Origin: Sphingomonas sp.
Lineage (GTDB): Bacteria; Pseudomonadota; Alphaproteobacteria; Sphingomonadales; Sphingomonadaceae
Assembly (NCBI GenBank): GCA_002707985.1
Contig: PAOI01000021.1
Location: 43,609-77,405 of the forward strand
Reading direction: 5' to 3'
Length of the DNA stretch: 33,797 bases
Shown here in pieces: positions 7,990 to 16,770 of the stretch; the stretch's first letter is position 1; every line of letters starts with the position of its first letter. The position numbers were made by a program, and so were the translations under genes. The notes beneath the pieces are model-generated. The model worked only from the letters and a program-made list of their open reading frames with translations, was not told where the DNA came from and did no database searches.

Positions 7990-9240
7990 ATGCATTTAGG
8001 CTGGACCCCCCACAGCCTGACGCGGCATATCGCTCGGGTGTTTACATTGATCGCCCTTCTCGTCGGCTGGTTATCCGGCGTTCCGAGCTGGGCACAATCC
8101 GTCGAGGATATCCGCGTACAGGGCGACCGCGTGGTCGTTCGTTTCGACGCCCCCACCGGGCAGGCTAGTGCCTTCCTGCTGGCCGGGCCACGGCGTATCG
8201 CACTGGATATCCAGGGCGCGCGACCCGGTGGCCGGATCAGCGCCGGAGGGCCGGTCGCCGGCATCCGCCAGGGTGCCCATTCCGATGGCGCCCGCGTCGT
8301 TCTGGACCTCGCCCGACCGGCGATCCTTACCGAAGGCAGCTTCGGCGGTGACGGCCGCACGCTGACGCTCGAGCTGCGCACCGTCGACGATGCGCGTTTC
8401 GCCCGCGCCGCGGCGGAGGGGCGGATGACGTTCCTTCCCCCGTTCAGCTATGCCGCGAGCGAGCCGCGCCCGCGCTATACCGAGACGATTTCCGTCCCCG
8501 CGCGTGCCGCCCCCGTTTCCTTGCCGCGTGTCTATGGCAGCGACGATTCCCGCCCGCTGGTGGTGATCGATGCGGGCCATGGCGGCCATGATCCCGGTGC
8601 GATTTCCGCCGACGGGCGCCTCTATGAAAAGGATATAACGCTCAAGGTCGCGCTGGCGATCCGCGATGCGCTGGTCGCTTCGGGCCGGGTTCGCGTCGCG
8701 CTGACTCGCGAGGACGACCGCTATCTGGTCCATCGCGAGCGATTCGAAATCGCGCGGCGGCTGGGTGCGAGCCTGTTCATTTCGATCCATTGCGACAGCG
8801 CCGGCAATCCCACGGCGACGGGCGCAACCGTCTATACCTTGTCCGAAGTGGCGTCCGACCGCGAAGCCGCCCGGCTCGCCGCGCGCGAGAACAAGGCGGA
8901 CATCATCGCCGGTGTCGACCTGGGTGAAGCCAGCCCGGACGTTTCCTCGCTGCTGATCGATCTGACTCAGCGCGAGACGATGAATGTGTCGGCGCGCTTT
9001 GCCCGGCTGCTCGGACGCGAGGCTGCACCGCGCATTCCGGTGAAGACCAATTTCCATCGCATGGCGTCGCTGCTGGTGCTCAAGGCGCCGGACATGCCCT
9101 CGGTATTGTTCGAAACCGGCTATATCTCCAACGCGACCGATGCGCAGTTCCTTGCCTCGCGCGAGGGACAACAGCGGGTCGCCCAGACCGTGCGCCATGC
9201 CGTCGAGGTGCATTTCGCAACCCAGATGGCCTCGCGATAG
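7990..9240 (+). CDS. N-acetylmuramoyl-L-alanine amidase, AmiC type (AMIN + Amidase_3)
   Basis: The 416-residue protein has a signal peptide (hydrophobic 15-32, cleavage near SWA-Q36), an AMIN-type peptidoglycan/septum-targeting domain (about 38-132), a linker, and an Amidase_3 domain (about 188-410). Zinc ligands are H197 in DAGHGGHD, E213 in LYEKD and H267 in SIHCDS; the catalytic glutamate is E375 in LFETGYIS. It should cleave the amide bond between MurNAc and the peptide stem in the periplasm during cell separation. A regulatory helix is expected around residues 290-345, as in AmiC. The ribosome site is weak. mrcA follows on the same strand, grouping cell-wall cleavage with synthesis. Confidence 0.93.
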   Translation: MHLGWTPHSLTRHIARVFTLIALLVGWLSGVPSWAQSVEDIRVQGDRVVVRFDAPTGQASAFLLAGPRRIALDIQGARPGGRISAGGPVAGIRQGAHSDGARVVLDLARPAILTEGSFGGDGRTLTLELRTVDDARFARAAAEGRMTFLPPFSYAASEPRPRYTETISVPARAAPVSLPRVYGSDDSRPLVVIDAGHGGHDPGAISADGRLYEKDITLKVALAIRDALVASGRVRVALTREDDRYLVHRERFEIARRLGASLFISIHCDSAGNPTATGATVYTLSEVASDREAARLAARENKADIIAGVDLGEASPDVSSLLIDLTQRETMNVSARFARLLGREAAPRIPVKTNFHRMASLLVLKAPDMPSVLFETGYISNATDAQFLASREGQQRVAQTVRHAVEVHFATQMASR

Positions 9241-9258
9241 CGGTTTGCGAATGCGGCG

Positions 9259-9288
9259 GCGGGCAGGCGCGCAGGCGCGTCTGCCCGC
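9259..9288 (+). terminator. Hairpin between the amidase gene and mrcA
   Basis: GCGGGCAG and CTGCCCGC enclose a further GCGCG/CGCGT arm, giving 13 bp with one G-T pair and a CAGG loop, 19 nt after the amidase stop. No T-run follows, so termination may be partial or factor-dependent. Confidence 0.45.
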
Positions 9289-9342
9289 ACCGGCGTTGTG
9301 CAGGCTGGCATCCCCCGGGATTCTTGCTAAACCGCCGCGCAT

Positions 9343-11859
9343 ATGGTCGATGTCGAACTCTCCAGTATCAAGCTGCGCCTGAAGCGCGAAATTGGCGGAA
9401 TTGGCGGGGCGTTCGGCAAGATCCGCCGCCGCTGGTGGTTTCGCGTCCTCGCCTGGCTGGCATTGCTTGCCGGTATCGGTGCGTTCCTGCTCTGGCTGTT
9501 GGTCGCGCGCAATCTGCCTTCGGTCGATACGCTGCGCACGTATGAACCGCCGCTGCCGACCTATGTCCGCGACTATAGCGGCGAGCCGATCCACAGCTAT
9601 GCCCGCGAACGCCGGGTTCAGCTGAGTTTCAACGAATATCCCGATCTTCTGGTCAAAGCCTATCTCTCTGCCGAGGATCGCAGCTTTTTCCAGCACCACG
9701 GGCTCGATTATCCCGGCCTTGCCCGGGCGGCGTTTCAGGGGCTGGTGCGGGGCGAAACCCCGCGCGGCACGTCGACGATCACGCAACAGGTCGCCAAGAA
9801 TCTGCTCGTCGGCAACGAGAGCAGCTACATGCGCAAGCTCAAGGAAGCGATCCTTGCCTGGCGCATGGAAGACACGCTCACCAAGGAACAGATTCTCGAA
9901 CTCTACCTCAATTCGATCGAACTCGGCCGCAACGCGGGCGGCGTCGAGGCGGCGAGCCATGCCTATTTCGGCAAGGAGCTCGACGAGCTTTCGCTCTCGC
10001 AAATGGCCTATCTCGCCATTCTGCCCAAGGGCCCGGCCAATTACGATCCCGAGCGCCACGCCGATCGCGCGCTGGAGCGGCGCAACTGGGTGCTCAGCGA
10101 AATGCTGCGCAATCGTTTCATCAGCGAGGAACAATATCAGACGGCGGTCGCCCAGCCGTTGGGAACGGTGCCGCGCCAGACACCCAAATTCGAGCGGGTG
10201 GGCGGCTATTTCGTCGAGGAAGTGCGCCGCCAGCTGATCGACAAGTTCGGCGAGACCGACGAGGACGGGCCCCATAGCGTCTATTCGGGCGGTTTATGGG
10301 TGCGCACGTCGCTGCGTCCCGATCTGCAGGAATATGCCCAGCAGGCGCTGCGCGACGGACTGGTGCGCTTCGACCGCGGACGCGGCTGGAGCGGCCCGAT
10401 CCGCACGGTCGAGATCAGCGGCGACAACTGGCTCCAGGCGCTGCTCAACACCAATATCGGCCTCGATTATGACGATTGGCGCGCCGCCATCGTGATTTCG
10501 AAGCAAGGCACTAGCTGCCAGATCGGGTTCGATGACGGCAAATCCGTTGCATTGCCGGCTTCGGCGGCGTCGATGGCGGTGCGCGGCAAGGGCGGGAAAG
10601 CGTTCGACGCGCTCAAGCCCGGCGACATCATCGCCGTCGCGCCCGAAGGATCGGGCTATGCCCTGCGCAGTATCCCGCGCATTTCCGGCGGTATGGTGGT
10701 GGAGGATCCGCGCAGTGGCCGGGTGATGGCGATGCAGGGCGGCTTCGACAGCCGGATCCAGTCGTTCAACCGCGCCAACCAGGCGCAGCGCCAGCCGGGT
10801 TCGACGATCAAGCCGATCGTCTATGCCGCCGCGCTGGAACAGGGCATGACGCCGGCGTCGATCGTCAATGACGAGCCGCTTTGCGTCTGGCAGGGCGCCG
10901 ATCTTGGCGAAAAATGCTTCCGCAACTTCGGCAATGCGCGCGGCGCGGGGCCGAAAACATTGCGCTGGGGCATCGAACAGTCGCGCAACCTGATGACGGT
11001 CCATATCGCCAATGATGTCGGCATGGATCACGTCGTCGACCTGATCCAGCGGATCGGCGTCAGCCGCCAGAAATTCCCACCCTATCTCTCCTATGCGCTC
11101 GGCGCTGGCGAGACGACGGTGATGCGGATGGTCAACGCCTATTCGATCCTGGTGAACCATGGCCGCGCGCTGACGCCGACGCTGATCGACTATGTCCAGG
11201 ATCGCCACGGCAAGGTGATCCTGCCCGAAAACTGGCGTCCGTGCGAAGGGTGCAACGCGCCCGACTGGGACGGCAAGCCGATGCCGCGGCCGCAGGTGCG
11301 CGGTCGTCAGGTGCTCGATCCGATCACTGCCTATCAGATGGTGCATATCACCGAAGGCGTGGTCCAGCGCGGTACCGCGACGGTGCTGCGCGATCTCGAC
11401 CGCCCGATGATGGGCAAGACCGGGACGACCACCGGACCCACCGATGTGTGGTTCATGGGCGGCATTCCGCAGATGATCGGCGGCCTTTATATCGGCTATG
11501 ATAATCCGACGCGGCTGGGCGGCTATGCGCAGGGCGGCACTGTCGCCGCGCCGATTTTCAAGGCATTCGCGCAAAAGGCATTCGAAGGGCTGCCGGTCGA
11601 AACCTTCCGCGCGCCGCCGGGCGTCCGCATGGTTCGCATCGATCGCGGCAGCGGCAAGCCGGTGTTCGGCAGCTGGCCGACGAACGATCCCTATGCCAGC
11701 GTGATATGGGAAGCGTTCAAGCCCGAAAGCGAGCCGCGCCGTCAGAATCGCGAGGATGAGGAAGAGCAGCGCGAGGCGCCCCGCGAACGCGCCGCTCCGC
11801 GTCAGGACGACAGCGCGCGCGACAGCGAATTCTTGCAAAGAGAGGGCGGTATCTACTAG
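9343..11859 (+). CDS. mrcA: Penicillin-binding protein 1A (bifunctional glycosyltransferase/transpeptidase)
   Basis: The 838-residue class A PBP has a short cytoplasmic tail, one membrane helix (about 33-55) and a GT51 glycosyltransferase domain with the catalytic E111 in AEDRSFFQHHG. An OB-like region (about 310-450) is followed by the transpeptidase with S487-T-I-K490, S547-R-N and K692-T-G. It polymerises and crosslinks peptidoglycan. Inside the transpeptidase region a C-E-G-C pair (634-637) is visible. The last 90 residues are charged and probably disordered. The ATG at 9343 has no ribosome site; a TAAACC box 9 nt upstream with CTGGCA 17 nt before it suggests a nearly leaderless transcript. 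Confidence 0.95.
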   Translation: MVDVELSSIKLRLKREIGGIGGAFGKIRRRWWFRVLAWLALLAGIGAFLLWLLVARNLPSVDTLRTYEPPLPTYVRDYSGEPIHSYARERRVQLSFNEYPDLLVKAYLSAEDRSFFQHHGLDYPGLARAAFQGLVRGETPRGTSTITQQVAKNLLVGNESSYMRKLKEAILAWRMEDTLTKEQILELYLNSIELGRNAGGVEAASHAYFGKELDELSLSQMAYLAILPKGPANYDPERHADRALERRNWVLSEMLRNRFISEEQYQTAVAQPLGTVPRQTPKFERVGGYFVEEVRRQLIDKFGETDEDGPHSVYSGGLWVRTSLRPDLQEYAQQALRDGLVRFDRGRGWSGPIRTVEISGDNWLQALLNTNIGLDYDDWRAAIVISKQGTSCQIGFDDGKSVALPASAASMAVRGKGGKAFDALKPGDIIAVAPEGSGYALRSIPRISGGMVVEDPRSGRVMAMQGGFDSRIQSFNRANQAQRQPGSTIKPIVYAAALEQGMTPASIVNDEPLCVWQGADLGEKCFRNFGNARGAGPKTLRWGIEQSRNLMTVHIANDVGMDHVVDLIQRIGVSRQKFPPYLSYALGAGETTVMRMVNAYSILVNHGRALTPTLIDYVQDRHGKVILPENWRPCEGCNAPDWDGKPMPRPQVRGRQVLDPITAYQMVHITEGVVQRGTATVLRDLDRPMMGKTGTTTGPTDVWFMGGIPQMIGGLYIGYDNPTRLGGYAQGGTVAAPIFKAFAQKAFEGLPVETFRAPPGVRMVRIDRGSGKPVFGSWPTNDPYASVIWEAFKPESEPRRQNREDEEEQREAPRERAAPRQDDSARDSEFLQREGGIY

Positions 11860-11984
11860 GGCGACCAGCCGATCCTTCCCGGCGCTTTGTCGGGATTTTG
11901 CGCCGGGAACGCCTATATACCGCCTGGCACGCGGCGACGGCAGTCGCTCGGATGCCCCTGTTTCTGTTGGTGGAGTGAAGACGA

Positions 11985-13112
11985 ATGCGCGCCGAAGCGC
12001 AGGCTCATGTGGACAAGATCAACGAGGCACTGGCGCTGTTGCGGCGGTTCCTCGACTGGGATCGCGCGCTTCGCCGCCTCGATGAACTCAATGCGCGGGT
12101 CGAGGACCAGAGCCTTTGGGACAATCCCAAGGAAGCGCAGGAAGTGATGCGCGAACGGCGCCGGCTCGACGAATCGATTACCGCGACGCGCGAGATCGAG
12201 CGCGAGCTGAACGACACCGCCGAACTCATCGAAATGGCCGAGGCCGAAGGCGATGAGGAAATGGCCAGGGAAGGCACCGAAGCGCTGGCCGCGCTCGCCG
12301 AACGCGCCGATCGCGACAAGGTGCAGGCGCTGCTTTCGGGTGAGGCCGACGCCAACGACACCTATCTCGAAATCAATTCGGGCGCGGGCGGCACCGAATC
12401 GAACGACTGGGCCGAAATGCTCCAGCGCATGTACACGCGCTGGGCGGAACGCCACGGCTACAAGGTCGAACTGGTCGATTATCATGCCGGCGAGCAGGCG
12501 GGCATCAAGTCGGCGACCCTGCTGATCAAGGGCGAGAACGCCTATGGCTATGCCAAGACCGAAAGCGGCGTGCACCGCCTGGTCCGCATTTCGCCCTATG
12601 ACAGCTCGGCGCGGCGCCATACCAGCTTCTCGTCGATCTGGGTCTATCCGGTAATCGACGACGATATCGATATCGAGATCAACGAGAGCGAGCTGCGCAT
12701 CGACACCTATCGCGCGTCGGGCGCGGGGGGTCAGCACATCAACACCACCGATTCGGCGGTGCGTATCACCCACTTGCCGACCGGCATCGTCGTGCAGTGC
12801 CAGAATCAGCGTTCGCAGCACAAGAACAAGGCCGAAGCCTATAACCAGCTGCGCGCGCGCCTCTATGAGCGCGAGCTGCAGGAGCGCGAAGCGGCGGCCA
12901 ATGCGGAAAACGCCACCAAGACCGATATCGGCTGGGGGCATCAGATCCGCTCCTATGTCCTTCAGCCCTATCAGATGGTGAAGGATCTGCGCACCGGCGT
13001 TACCTCCACTGCGCCATCGGATGTATTGGACGGCGACCTCGATCCCTTTATGGCTGCTGCCCTGTCGCAGCGCGTTACCGGCGAGGCGGTCGAGGTGGAG
13101 GACGTCGATTGA
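11985..13112 (+). CDS. prfB: Peptide chain release factor 2
   Basis: The 375-residue RF2 has the peptidyl-tRNA hydrolysis motif GGQ at 248-250 ([16 protein letters not shown]). The stop-codon recognition tripeptide, SPF in E. coli, reads SPY at 203-205. RF2 terminates translation at UGA and UAA. The frame is continuous through the position where E. coli has its programmed +1 frameshift (the region LRRFLDWD, residues 19-26), so autoregulatory frameshifting is absent. GGAG lies about 11 nt before the ATG. A TATATA at 11914-11919 could be the -10 of a promoter with a leader of about 65 nt. The TTG start of the methyltransferase gene overlaps the stop by 4 bp. Confidence 0.97.
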   Translation: MRAEAQAHVDKINEALALLRRFLDWDRALRRLDELNARVEDQSLWDNPKEAQEVMRERRRLDESITATREIERELNDTAELIEMAEAEGDEEMAREGTEALAALAERADRDKVQALLSGEADANDTYLEINSGAGGTESNDWAEMLQRMYTRWAERHGYKVELVDYHAGEQAGIKSATLLIKGENAYGYAKTESGVHRLVRISPYDSSARRHTSFSSIWVYPVIDDDIDIEINESELRIDTYRASGAGGQHINTTDSAVRITHLPTGIVVQCQNQRSQHKNKAEAYNQLRARLYERELQEREAAANAENATKTDIGWGHQIRSYVLQPYQMVKDLRTGVTSTAPSDVLDGDLDPFMAAALSQRVTGEAVEVEDVD

Positions 13113-13846
13113 GAAACTGGGGCGGCGTCGCTGCGGCGCTCTTGCTGGCGGCATGTTCGGGAAGCGACGGCGATCAGATTCAGCGCGACGCTGACGGTTT
13201 CCCCATGCCCGATCGCCCCGCCGCGACGATCGTTTCCAGCCGCTGGTCGAGCGAGGAAGCGCGCGATCGGCTGAATGAAGCAGGCGAAGTGATGAACCGC
13301 ACCGGCATCCAGAAGGGGATGACGATCGCCGATATCGGTGCGGGCGAAGGTTATTACACCATCCGACTGGCGCAGCGTGTGGGTGCCGACGGGCGCGTGC
13401 TGGCGGAGGATATCGTTCCCGCCGTGCGCGATGCGCTGGCGGCGCGCGTGGCGCGCGAGCGGCTCGACAATGTCAGTGTGCGTCTGGGCGATCCGGATGA
13501 TCCCAAGCTGCCGCCCAACAGCTTCGATCGCGTGCTGATGGTGCACATGTATCACGAGATCGAAAAGCCGTACCGGTTCCTTTGGAACATGCGTCCGTCG
13601 ATGCGCCCCGATGGCGAGGTTGTGGTGGTCGACGCCGATCGCCCGATTTCGCAGCACGGGACGCCGCCGTCGCTGCTGCAATGTGAATTCGCTGCGGTCG
13701 GCTATCGCATGCTGCGGATCGAATCGATGCCGTCGGCGGGGGGGTATCTGGCGGTGTTCCAGCCCGCCGGACCGCGTCCCGATCCGGAGGATATTCAGCC
13801 CTGTTCGAATCCGGGCTCTTCGCCTGTTCCGACTCCCAGCGCCTAG
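13109..13846 (+). CDS. Putative lipoprotein with a SAM-dependent methyltransferase domain
   Basis: The 245-residue product starts at a TTG overlapping the prfB stop (TTGA). Residues 5-16 are hydrophobic and end in a lipobox, LAAC, so an exported lipoprotein is predicted. After a short linker comes a class I methyltransferase fold: motif [18 protein letters not shown] at about 74-90, an acidic motif II near AEDI, and later [13 protein letters not shown] and [10 protein letters not shown]. The tail (about 225-245) is rich in proline and serine. The pairing of an export signal with a SAM-binding fold is odd, since SAM is not known in the periplasm. Either the signal is real and the domain has another ligand, or the start lies further downstream. 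Target unknown. Confidence 0.8.
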   Translation: MRNWGGVAAALLLAACSGSDGDQIQRDADGFPMPDRPAATIVSSRWSSEEARDRLNEAGEVMNRTGIQKGMTIADIGAGEGYYTIRLAQRVGADGRVLAEDIVPAVRDALAARVARERLDNVSVRLGDPDDPKLPPNSFDRVLMVHMYHEIEKPYRFLWNMRPSMRPDGEVVVVDADRPISQHGTPPSLLQCEFAAVGYRMLRIESMPSAGGYLAVFQPAGPRPDPEDIQPCSNPGSSPVPTPSA

Positions 13847-13864
13847 AGCCTAGAGCCTAGAGCC
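13842..13864. repeat. Three tandem copies of CCTAGAG at convergent gene ends
   Basis: The 7-bp unit occurs at 13842-13848, 13849-13855 and 13856-13862, plus a trailing CC. The plus-strand methyltransferase stop TAG falls in the first copy and the minus-strand JAB-gene stop in the third. CTAG is a rare tetramer in most proteobacterial DNA. Confidence 0.85.
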
Positions 13865-14270
13865 AACCAAGCACGCGGAAGCTGACGGCGTCACCACGCG
13901 CCAGCACCAGATGGTCGACCAGGCGGATGTCGAGCGGCCCCAGCGCTCGCGCGAGCCCGTTGGTCGCTTCGCGATCCGCGCGGCTGGGCGTGGGATCGCC
14001 GCTCGGATGATTATGCGCCATCACCACCGCCCGTGCGCCGAATGCCAGCGCGTCAGCGGCAACATCGCGCACGGGAATCGCACAGCTGTCGCGGCTTTCG
14101 CCGAGCGTATGGCGCATGCCCAGCAAAATCCCATCCGTGTCGAGATAGGCAAACACCGCCAGCTCTTCGCATGCGTCCGCGATCGGGCGGAACAACCGGC
14201 GCGCGGCACCCCCATCGGACAAAAGCCGTGCTCCGGCCGCGGTTTCCGCTTCGAGCGCCAGTGACGTCAT
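13857..14270 (-). CDS. RadC-like JAB domain protein (short form)
   Basis: The 137-residue protein is nearly all JAB/MPN domain, with the metal motif AHNHPSGDPTPSRAD (two His and an Asp) and a RadC-like ending DHLVLARGDAVSFRVLG. Classical RadC (about 225 residues) has an N-terminal helix-hairpin-helix region that is missing here. The family was named for DNA repair but its role is unproven; JAB folds are often isopeptidases or zinc hydrolases. The start is uncertain: the frame is open up to an ATG at 14399, which shares bases with the thyA start codon, but residues before 14270 look unstructured and arginine-rich, so I took the ATG at 14270. Confidence 0.75.
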   Translation of the reverse strand: MTSLALEAETAAGARLLSDGGAARRLFRPIADACEELAVFAYLDTDGILLGMRHTLGESRDSCAIPVRDVAADALAFGARAVVMAHNHPSGDPTPSRADREATNGLARALGPLDIRLVDHLVLARGDAVSFRVLGWL

Positions 14271-14362
14271 GCCGCCAGCTTGCACGTCGGCGCCGCGCAA
14301 CCGAAGCGGGGGCGCATCCGTTCCGAACCCAAATTCCTCCGCAATGGACCGAACGCACCTGC

Positions 14363-14391
14363 TTGGCGCGGGCGCCTTGCGGCGGTAAGCC
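14363..14391 (+). promoter_or_regulatory. Possible leaderless promoter of thyA
   Basis: TTGGCG (14363-14368) and TAAGCC (14386-14391) are 17 nt apart, and the thyA ATG begins 6 nt after the -10. No ribosome site is visible, which fits transcription starting at the A of the start codon. Confidence 0.4.
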
Positions 14392-14397
14392 CGTCGC

Positions 14398-15192
14398 ATG
14401 CGTCAATATCTCGACCTGATGGAACGCGCGCTCAACGATGGCGCCGAAGTGATGGATCGCACCGGCACCGGCACGCGCAGCGTGTTCGGGCATCAGATGC
14501 GCTTCGATCTGTCGCAGGGATTTCCTCTGCTGACGACCAAGAAGCTGCATCTGCGATCGATCATCGTCGAGCTTCTGTGGTTCCTGCGCGGCGACACCAA
14601 TGTCCGCTGGCTTCAGGATCGCAAGGTCAGCATCTGGGACGAATGGGCCGATGAAAATGGCGACCTGGGCCCGGTATATGGCAAGCAATGGCGCGACTGG
14701 CAGGCGGCGGACGGCAGCAATATCGACCAGATCGCCGAACTGATCGAAACGCTGAAAACCAATCCCGGATCGCGCCGCATGGTGGTGTCGGCATGGAATC
14801 CGGGCGAGTTGCACGCGATGGCGCTGGCGCCCTGCCACTGTCTGTTTCAGTGTCATGTCGCGAACGGGCGGTTGTCGCTTCAGCTCTATCAGCGTTCGGC
14901 GGATATCTTTCTCGGCGTGCCGTTCAACATCGCCAGCTATGCGCTGCTGACGCACATGCTTGCGCAGCAATGCGATCTGGAGCCGGGCGATTTCGTGTGG
15001 ACCGGCGGCGATTGCCACCTCTATGCGAATCACCTCGATCAGGCGCGCGAACAGCTGCGCCGCGAGCCCGGCCCGCTGCCGCAGCTCGAAATCCTGCGCC
15101 GCCCGCCGTCGATCGACGCGTATGAATATGAGGATTTCGCGATTCGCGACTATGTCGCGCAGCCGCATATCAAGGCGCCGGTGGCGGTCTGA
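14398..15192 (+). CDS. thyA: Thymidylate synthase
   Basis: At 264 residues it has exactly the length of E. coli ThyA. The catalytic cysteine is C146 in [12 protein letters not shown]; the dUMP-phosphate arginine is in [12 protein letters not shown] (20-31), and the folate-contact segment [21 protein letters not shown] is present. It converts dUMP and methylene-tetrahydrofolate to dTMP and dihydrofolate. folA follows 2 nt after the stop and regenerates tetrahydrofolate, so the pair works in one cycle. The start ATG overlaps the CATG at 14397-14400 and lacks a ribosome site. Confidence 0.98.
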   Translation: MRQYLDLMERALNDGAEVMDRTGTGTRSVFGHQMRFDLSQGFPLLTTKKLHLRSIIVELLWFLRGDTNVRWLQDRKVSIWDEWADENGDLGPVYGKQWRDWQAADGSNIDQIAELIETLKTNPGSRRMVVSAWNPGELHAMALAPCHCLFQCHVANGRLSLQLYQRSADIFLGVPFNIASYALLTHMLAQQCDLEPGDFVWTGGDCHLYANHLDQAREQLRREPGPLPQLEILRRPPSIDAYEYEDFAIRDYVAQPHIKAPVAV

Positions 15193-15194
15193 TC

Positions 15195-15680
15195 GTGACG
15201 ATCAGCTTTCACCTTGCCCGCGCCGATAACGGCGTGATCGGCGTCGATGGCGCGCTGCCCTGGCGCCTGCCTGCCGACCTCAAGCGGTTCAAGGCGCAGA
15301 CGATGGGCAAGCCGATGATCATGGGGCGCAAGACGTTCCAGAGCTTTCCCGCGCCGCTGCCCGGTCGTCGCCATATCGTGCTGACGCGCGATGCCAGTTG
15401 GCAGGCGGAAGGGGCGGAGGTCGCGCATTCTCCCGAGCAAGCATTGGCGCTGGCCGGTGACGTGCCCGACATTGCAGTGATCGGCGGCGCGGAAGTTTTC
15501 GCACTGTTTCTCGATCGCGCCGACCGTATCGAGCTTACCGAAATCCATGCCGAACCCGATGGCGATGCCGTGGTGCCGGACTTCGATCCCCGGCACTGGC
15601 ACGAAACCGCGCGGGAAGAACATGCCGCCGCCGATGGTCGCCCGGCCTATGCCTTTGTCACGCTCGCGCGCCGGATATGA
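15195..15680 (+). CDS. folA: Dihydrofolate reductase
   Basis: The 161-residue enzyme starts with GTG at 15195, 2 nt after the thyA stop. Motifs are GVIGVDGALPWRLPADLKRFK with the catalytic Asp28, MGRKTFQSFP for NADPH binding, and the later VIGGAEVF loop. It reduces dihydrofolate to tetrahydrofolate with NADPH, replacing the cofactor oxidised by ThyA. Its tight coupling with thyA is common. An ATG at 15677 overlaps its stop in the ribF frame. Confidence 0.97.
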   Translation: MTISFHLARADNGVIGVDGALPWRLPADLKRFKAQTMGKPMIMGRKTFQSFPAPLPGRRHIVLTRDASWQAEGAEVAHSPEQALALAGDVPDIAVIGGAEVFALFLDRADRIELTEIHAEPDGDAVVPDFDPRHWHETAREEHAAADGRPAYAFVTLARRI

Positions 15681-15704
15681 GCCCGAACCGAGCCGGTGGG
15701 CCAT

Positions 15705-15732
15705 TTGAAAGGACGCGCGCTGTCGCTATAGG
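15705..15732 (+). promoter_or_regulatory. Probable leaderless promoter of ribF
   Basis: TTGAAA (15705-15710) and TATAGG (15727-15732) are 16 nt apart, the best -10 match in the window. The ATG at 15740 begins 7 nt after the -10, so the predicted transcription start is at the start codon itself. Confidence 0.6.
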
Positions 15733-15739
15733 CCGCGCC

Positions 15740-16669
15740 ATGGAGCGGCTGGACGGCGGCTCGGCGGGCCCGCCCGAATTTCGCGGCGGCATCGTCGCGC
15801 TCGGCAATTTCGACGGATTTCACCTCGGCCATCAGGCAGTGGTGCGGCGCGCCATCCAATGGGCGAAGGATCAGGGCGGCCCCGCGATCGTCGCCACATT
15901 CGATCCGCATCCGATGCGCCATTTCCGGCCCGATACGCCGCCCTTTCGCCTGACGACGCTCGATCAGCGCCAGCGCCTGTTCGCCGAAGCGGGGGCGGAT
16001 GCGATGCTGGTCTTTCATTTCGATGCCGCGCTCGCCGGGCTGACTGCGGAAGCGTTTGCGCAGGACCGGCTGGTCGATGCGATCGGTGTGGCCGGCGTGG
16101 TGACGGGCGACGACTTCACGTTCGGCAAGGCGCGCGGCGGCAATGTGCGCGTGCTGCGTGATCTGGGCGCGCGGATGGGATTCGGCGTCGAAACCGTCGC
16201 GCCGATCGTCGGGGAAGGCGAGGCGGTCTCCTCCAGCCGCATTCGCGCACTGCTTCAGGCGGGCAAGCCGCGGGAGGCGGCAACGCTGCTGACGCGGCCT
16301 TTCGCGATCGAAGGCGTGGTGGAGCCGGGCGCGAAGCTTGGGCGCGAACTGGGCTGGCCGACCGCCAATCTGAAGCTCGGCAGCTATCTGCGCCCCGCTT
16401 ACGGCATTTATGCCGTGCGGGGGCGCCTGCCCGACGGACGGATGGTCGATGGCGTCGCCAATCTGGGCATCCGCCCGATGATCGATCCGCCGCTCGAACT
16501 GCTCGAACCGCATTTCTTCGATTTTTCAGGCGACCTGTACGGCAAGACGATCGAAGTCGAACTGATCGAATATCTGCGGCCCGAAGCGAAGTTCGACGAT
16601 ATGGAAGCGCTGAAGGCCCAGATCGCCCGCGACTGCGAGGATGCCAGGGCGGCATTGGCGCGCGCCTGA
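15740..16669 (+). CDS. ribF: Bifunctional riboflavin kinase / FAD synthetase
   Basis: The 309-residue protein has an N-terminal nucleotidyltransferase domain (GNFDGFHLGHQ near residue 20; a SSSRIR-like segment at about 168) and a C-terminal riboflavin kinase domain with GRELGWPTANL and DGVANLGIRP. It makes FMN and then FAD from riboflavin. The frame is open to an ATG at 15677 that overlaps the folA stop, but those 21 extra residues are unlike other RibF proteins, and a strong promoter sits between the two ATGs. I therefore chose 15740. The gene follows folA on the same strand and may also be read from the thyA transcript. Confidence 0.95.
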   Translation: MERLDGGSAGPPEFRGGIVALGNFDGFHLGHQAVVRRAIQWAKDQGGPAIVATFDPHPMRHFRPDTPPFRLTTLDQRQRLFAEAGADAMLVFHFDAALAGLTAEAFAQDRLVDAIGVAGVVTGDDFTFGKARGGNVRVLRDLGARMGFGVETVAPIVGEGEAVSSSRIRALLQAGKPREAATLLTRPFAIEGVVEPGAKLGRELGWPTANLKLGSYLRPAYGIYAVRGRLPDGRMVDGVANLGIRPMIDPPLELLEPHFFDFSGDLYGKTIEVELIEYLRPEAKFDDMEALKAQIARDCEDARAALARA

Positions 16670-16681
16670 CCATCAACCGGA

Positions 16682-16706
16682 ATTCCTCCCCGCAGATGGG
16701 AGGAAT
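16682..16706. terminator. Inverted repeat between ribF and ileS
   Basis: ATTCCTCCC (16682-16690) and GGGAGGAAT (16698-16706) form a perfect 9-bp stem with a 7-nt loop, 12 nt after the ribF stop. There is no T-run. It may end ribF transcripts or act as a dispersed intergenic repeat. Confidence 0.45.
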
Positions 16707-16731
16707 GATCCCCCGAACACGCAACTGATGC

Positions 16732-16760
16732 TTTGCAGAAGGCCGCGCTTCCTCTAATCG
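16732..16760 (+). promoter_or_regulatory. Possible near-leaderless promoter of ileS
   Basis: TTTGCA (16732-16737) and TAATCG (16755-16760) are separated by 17 nt. The ATG at 16771 lies 10 nt after the -10 and no ribosome site is present, so a leader of about 0-4 nt is predicted. Confidence 0.45.
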
Positions 16761-16770
16761 GCGCATTCCC

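Noticed and set aside
8071..10275. A long minus-strand open frame across the amidase and mrcA genes
   Set aside because: Both genes on the plus strand have complete catalytic motifs; the antisense product resembles no protein and spans two genes.
11985..12100. Programmed +1 frameshift in prfB
   Set aside because: The frame is continuous and there is no CUUUGA-type slip site with an in-frame UGA near codon 25.
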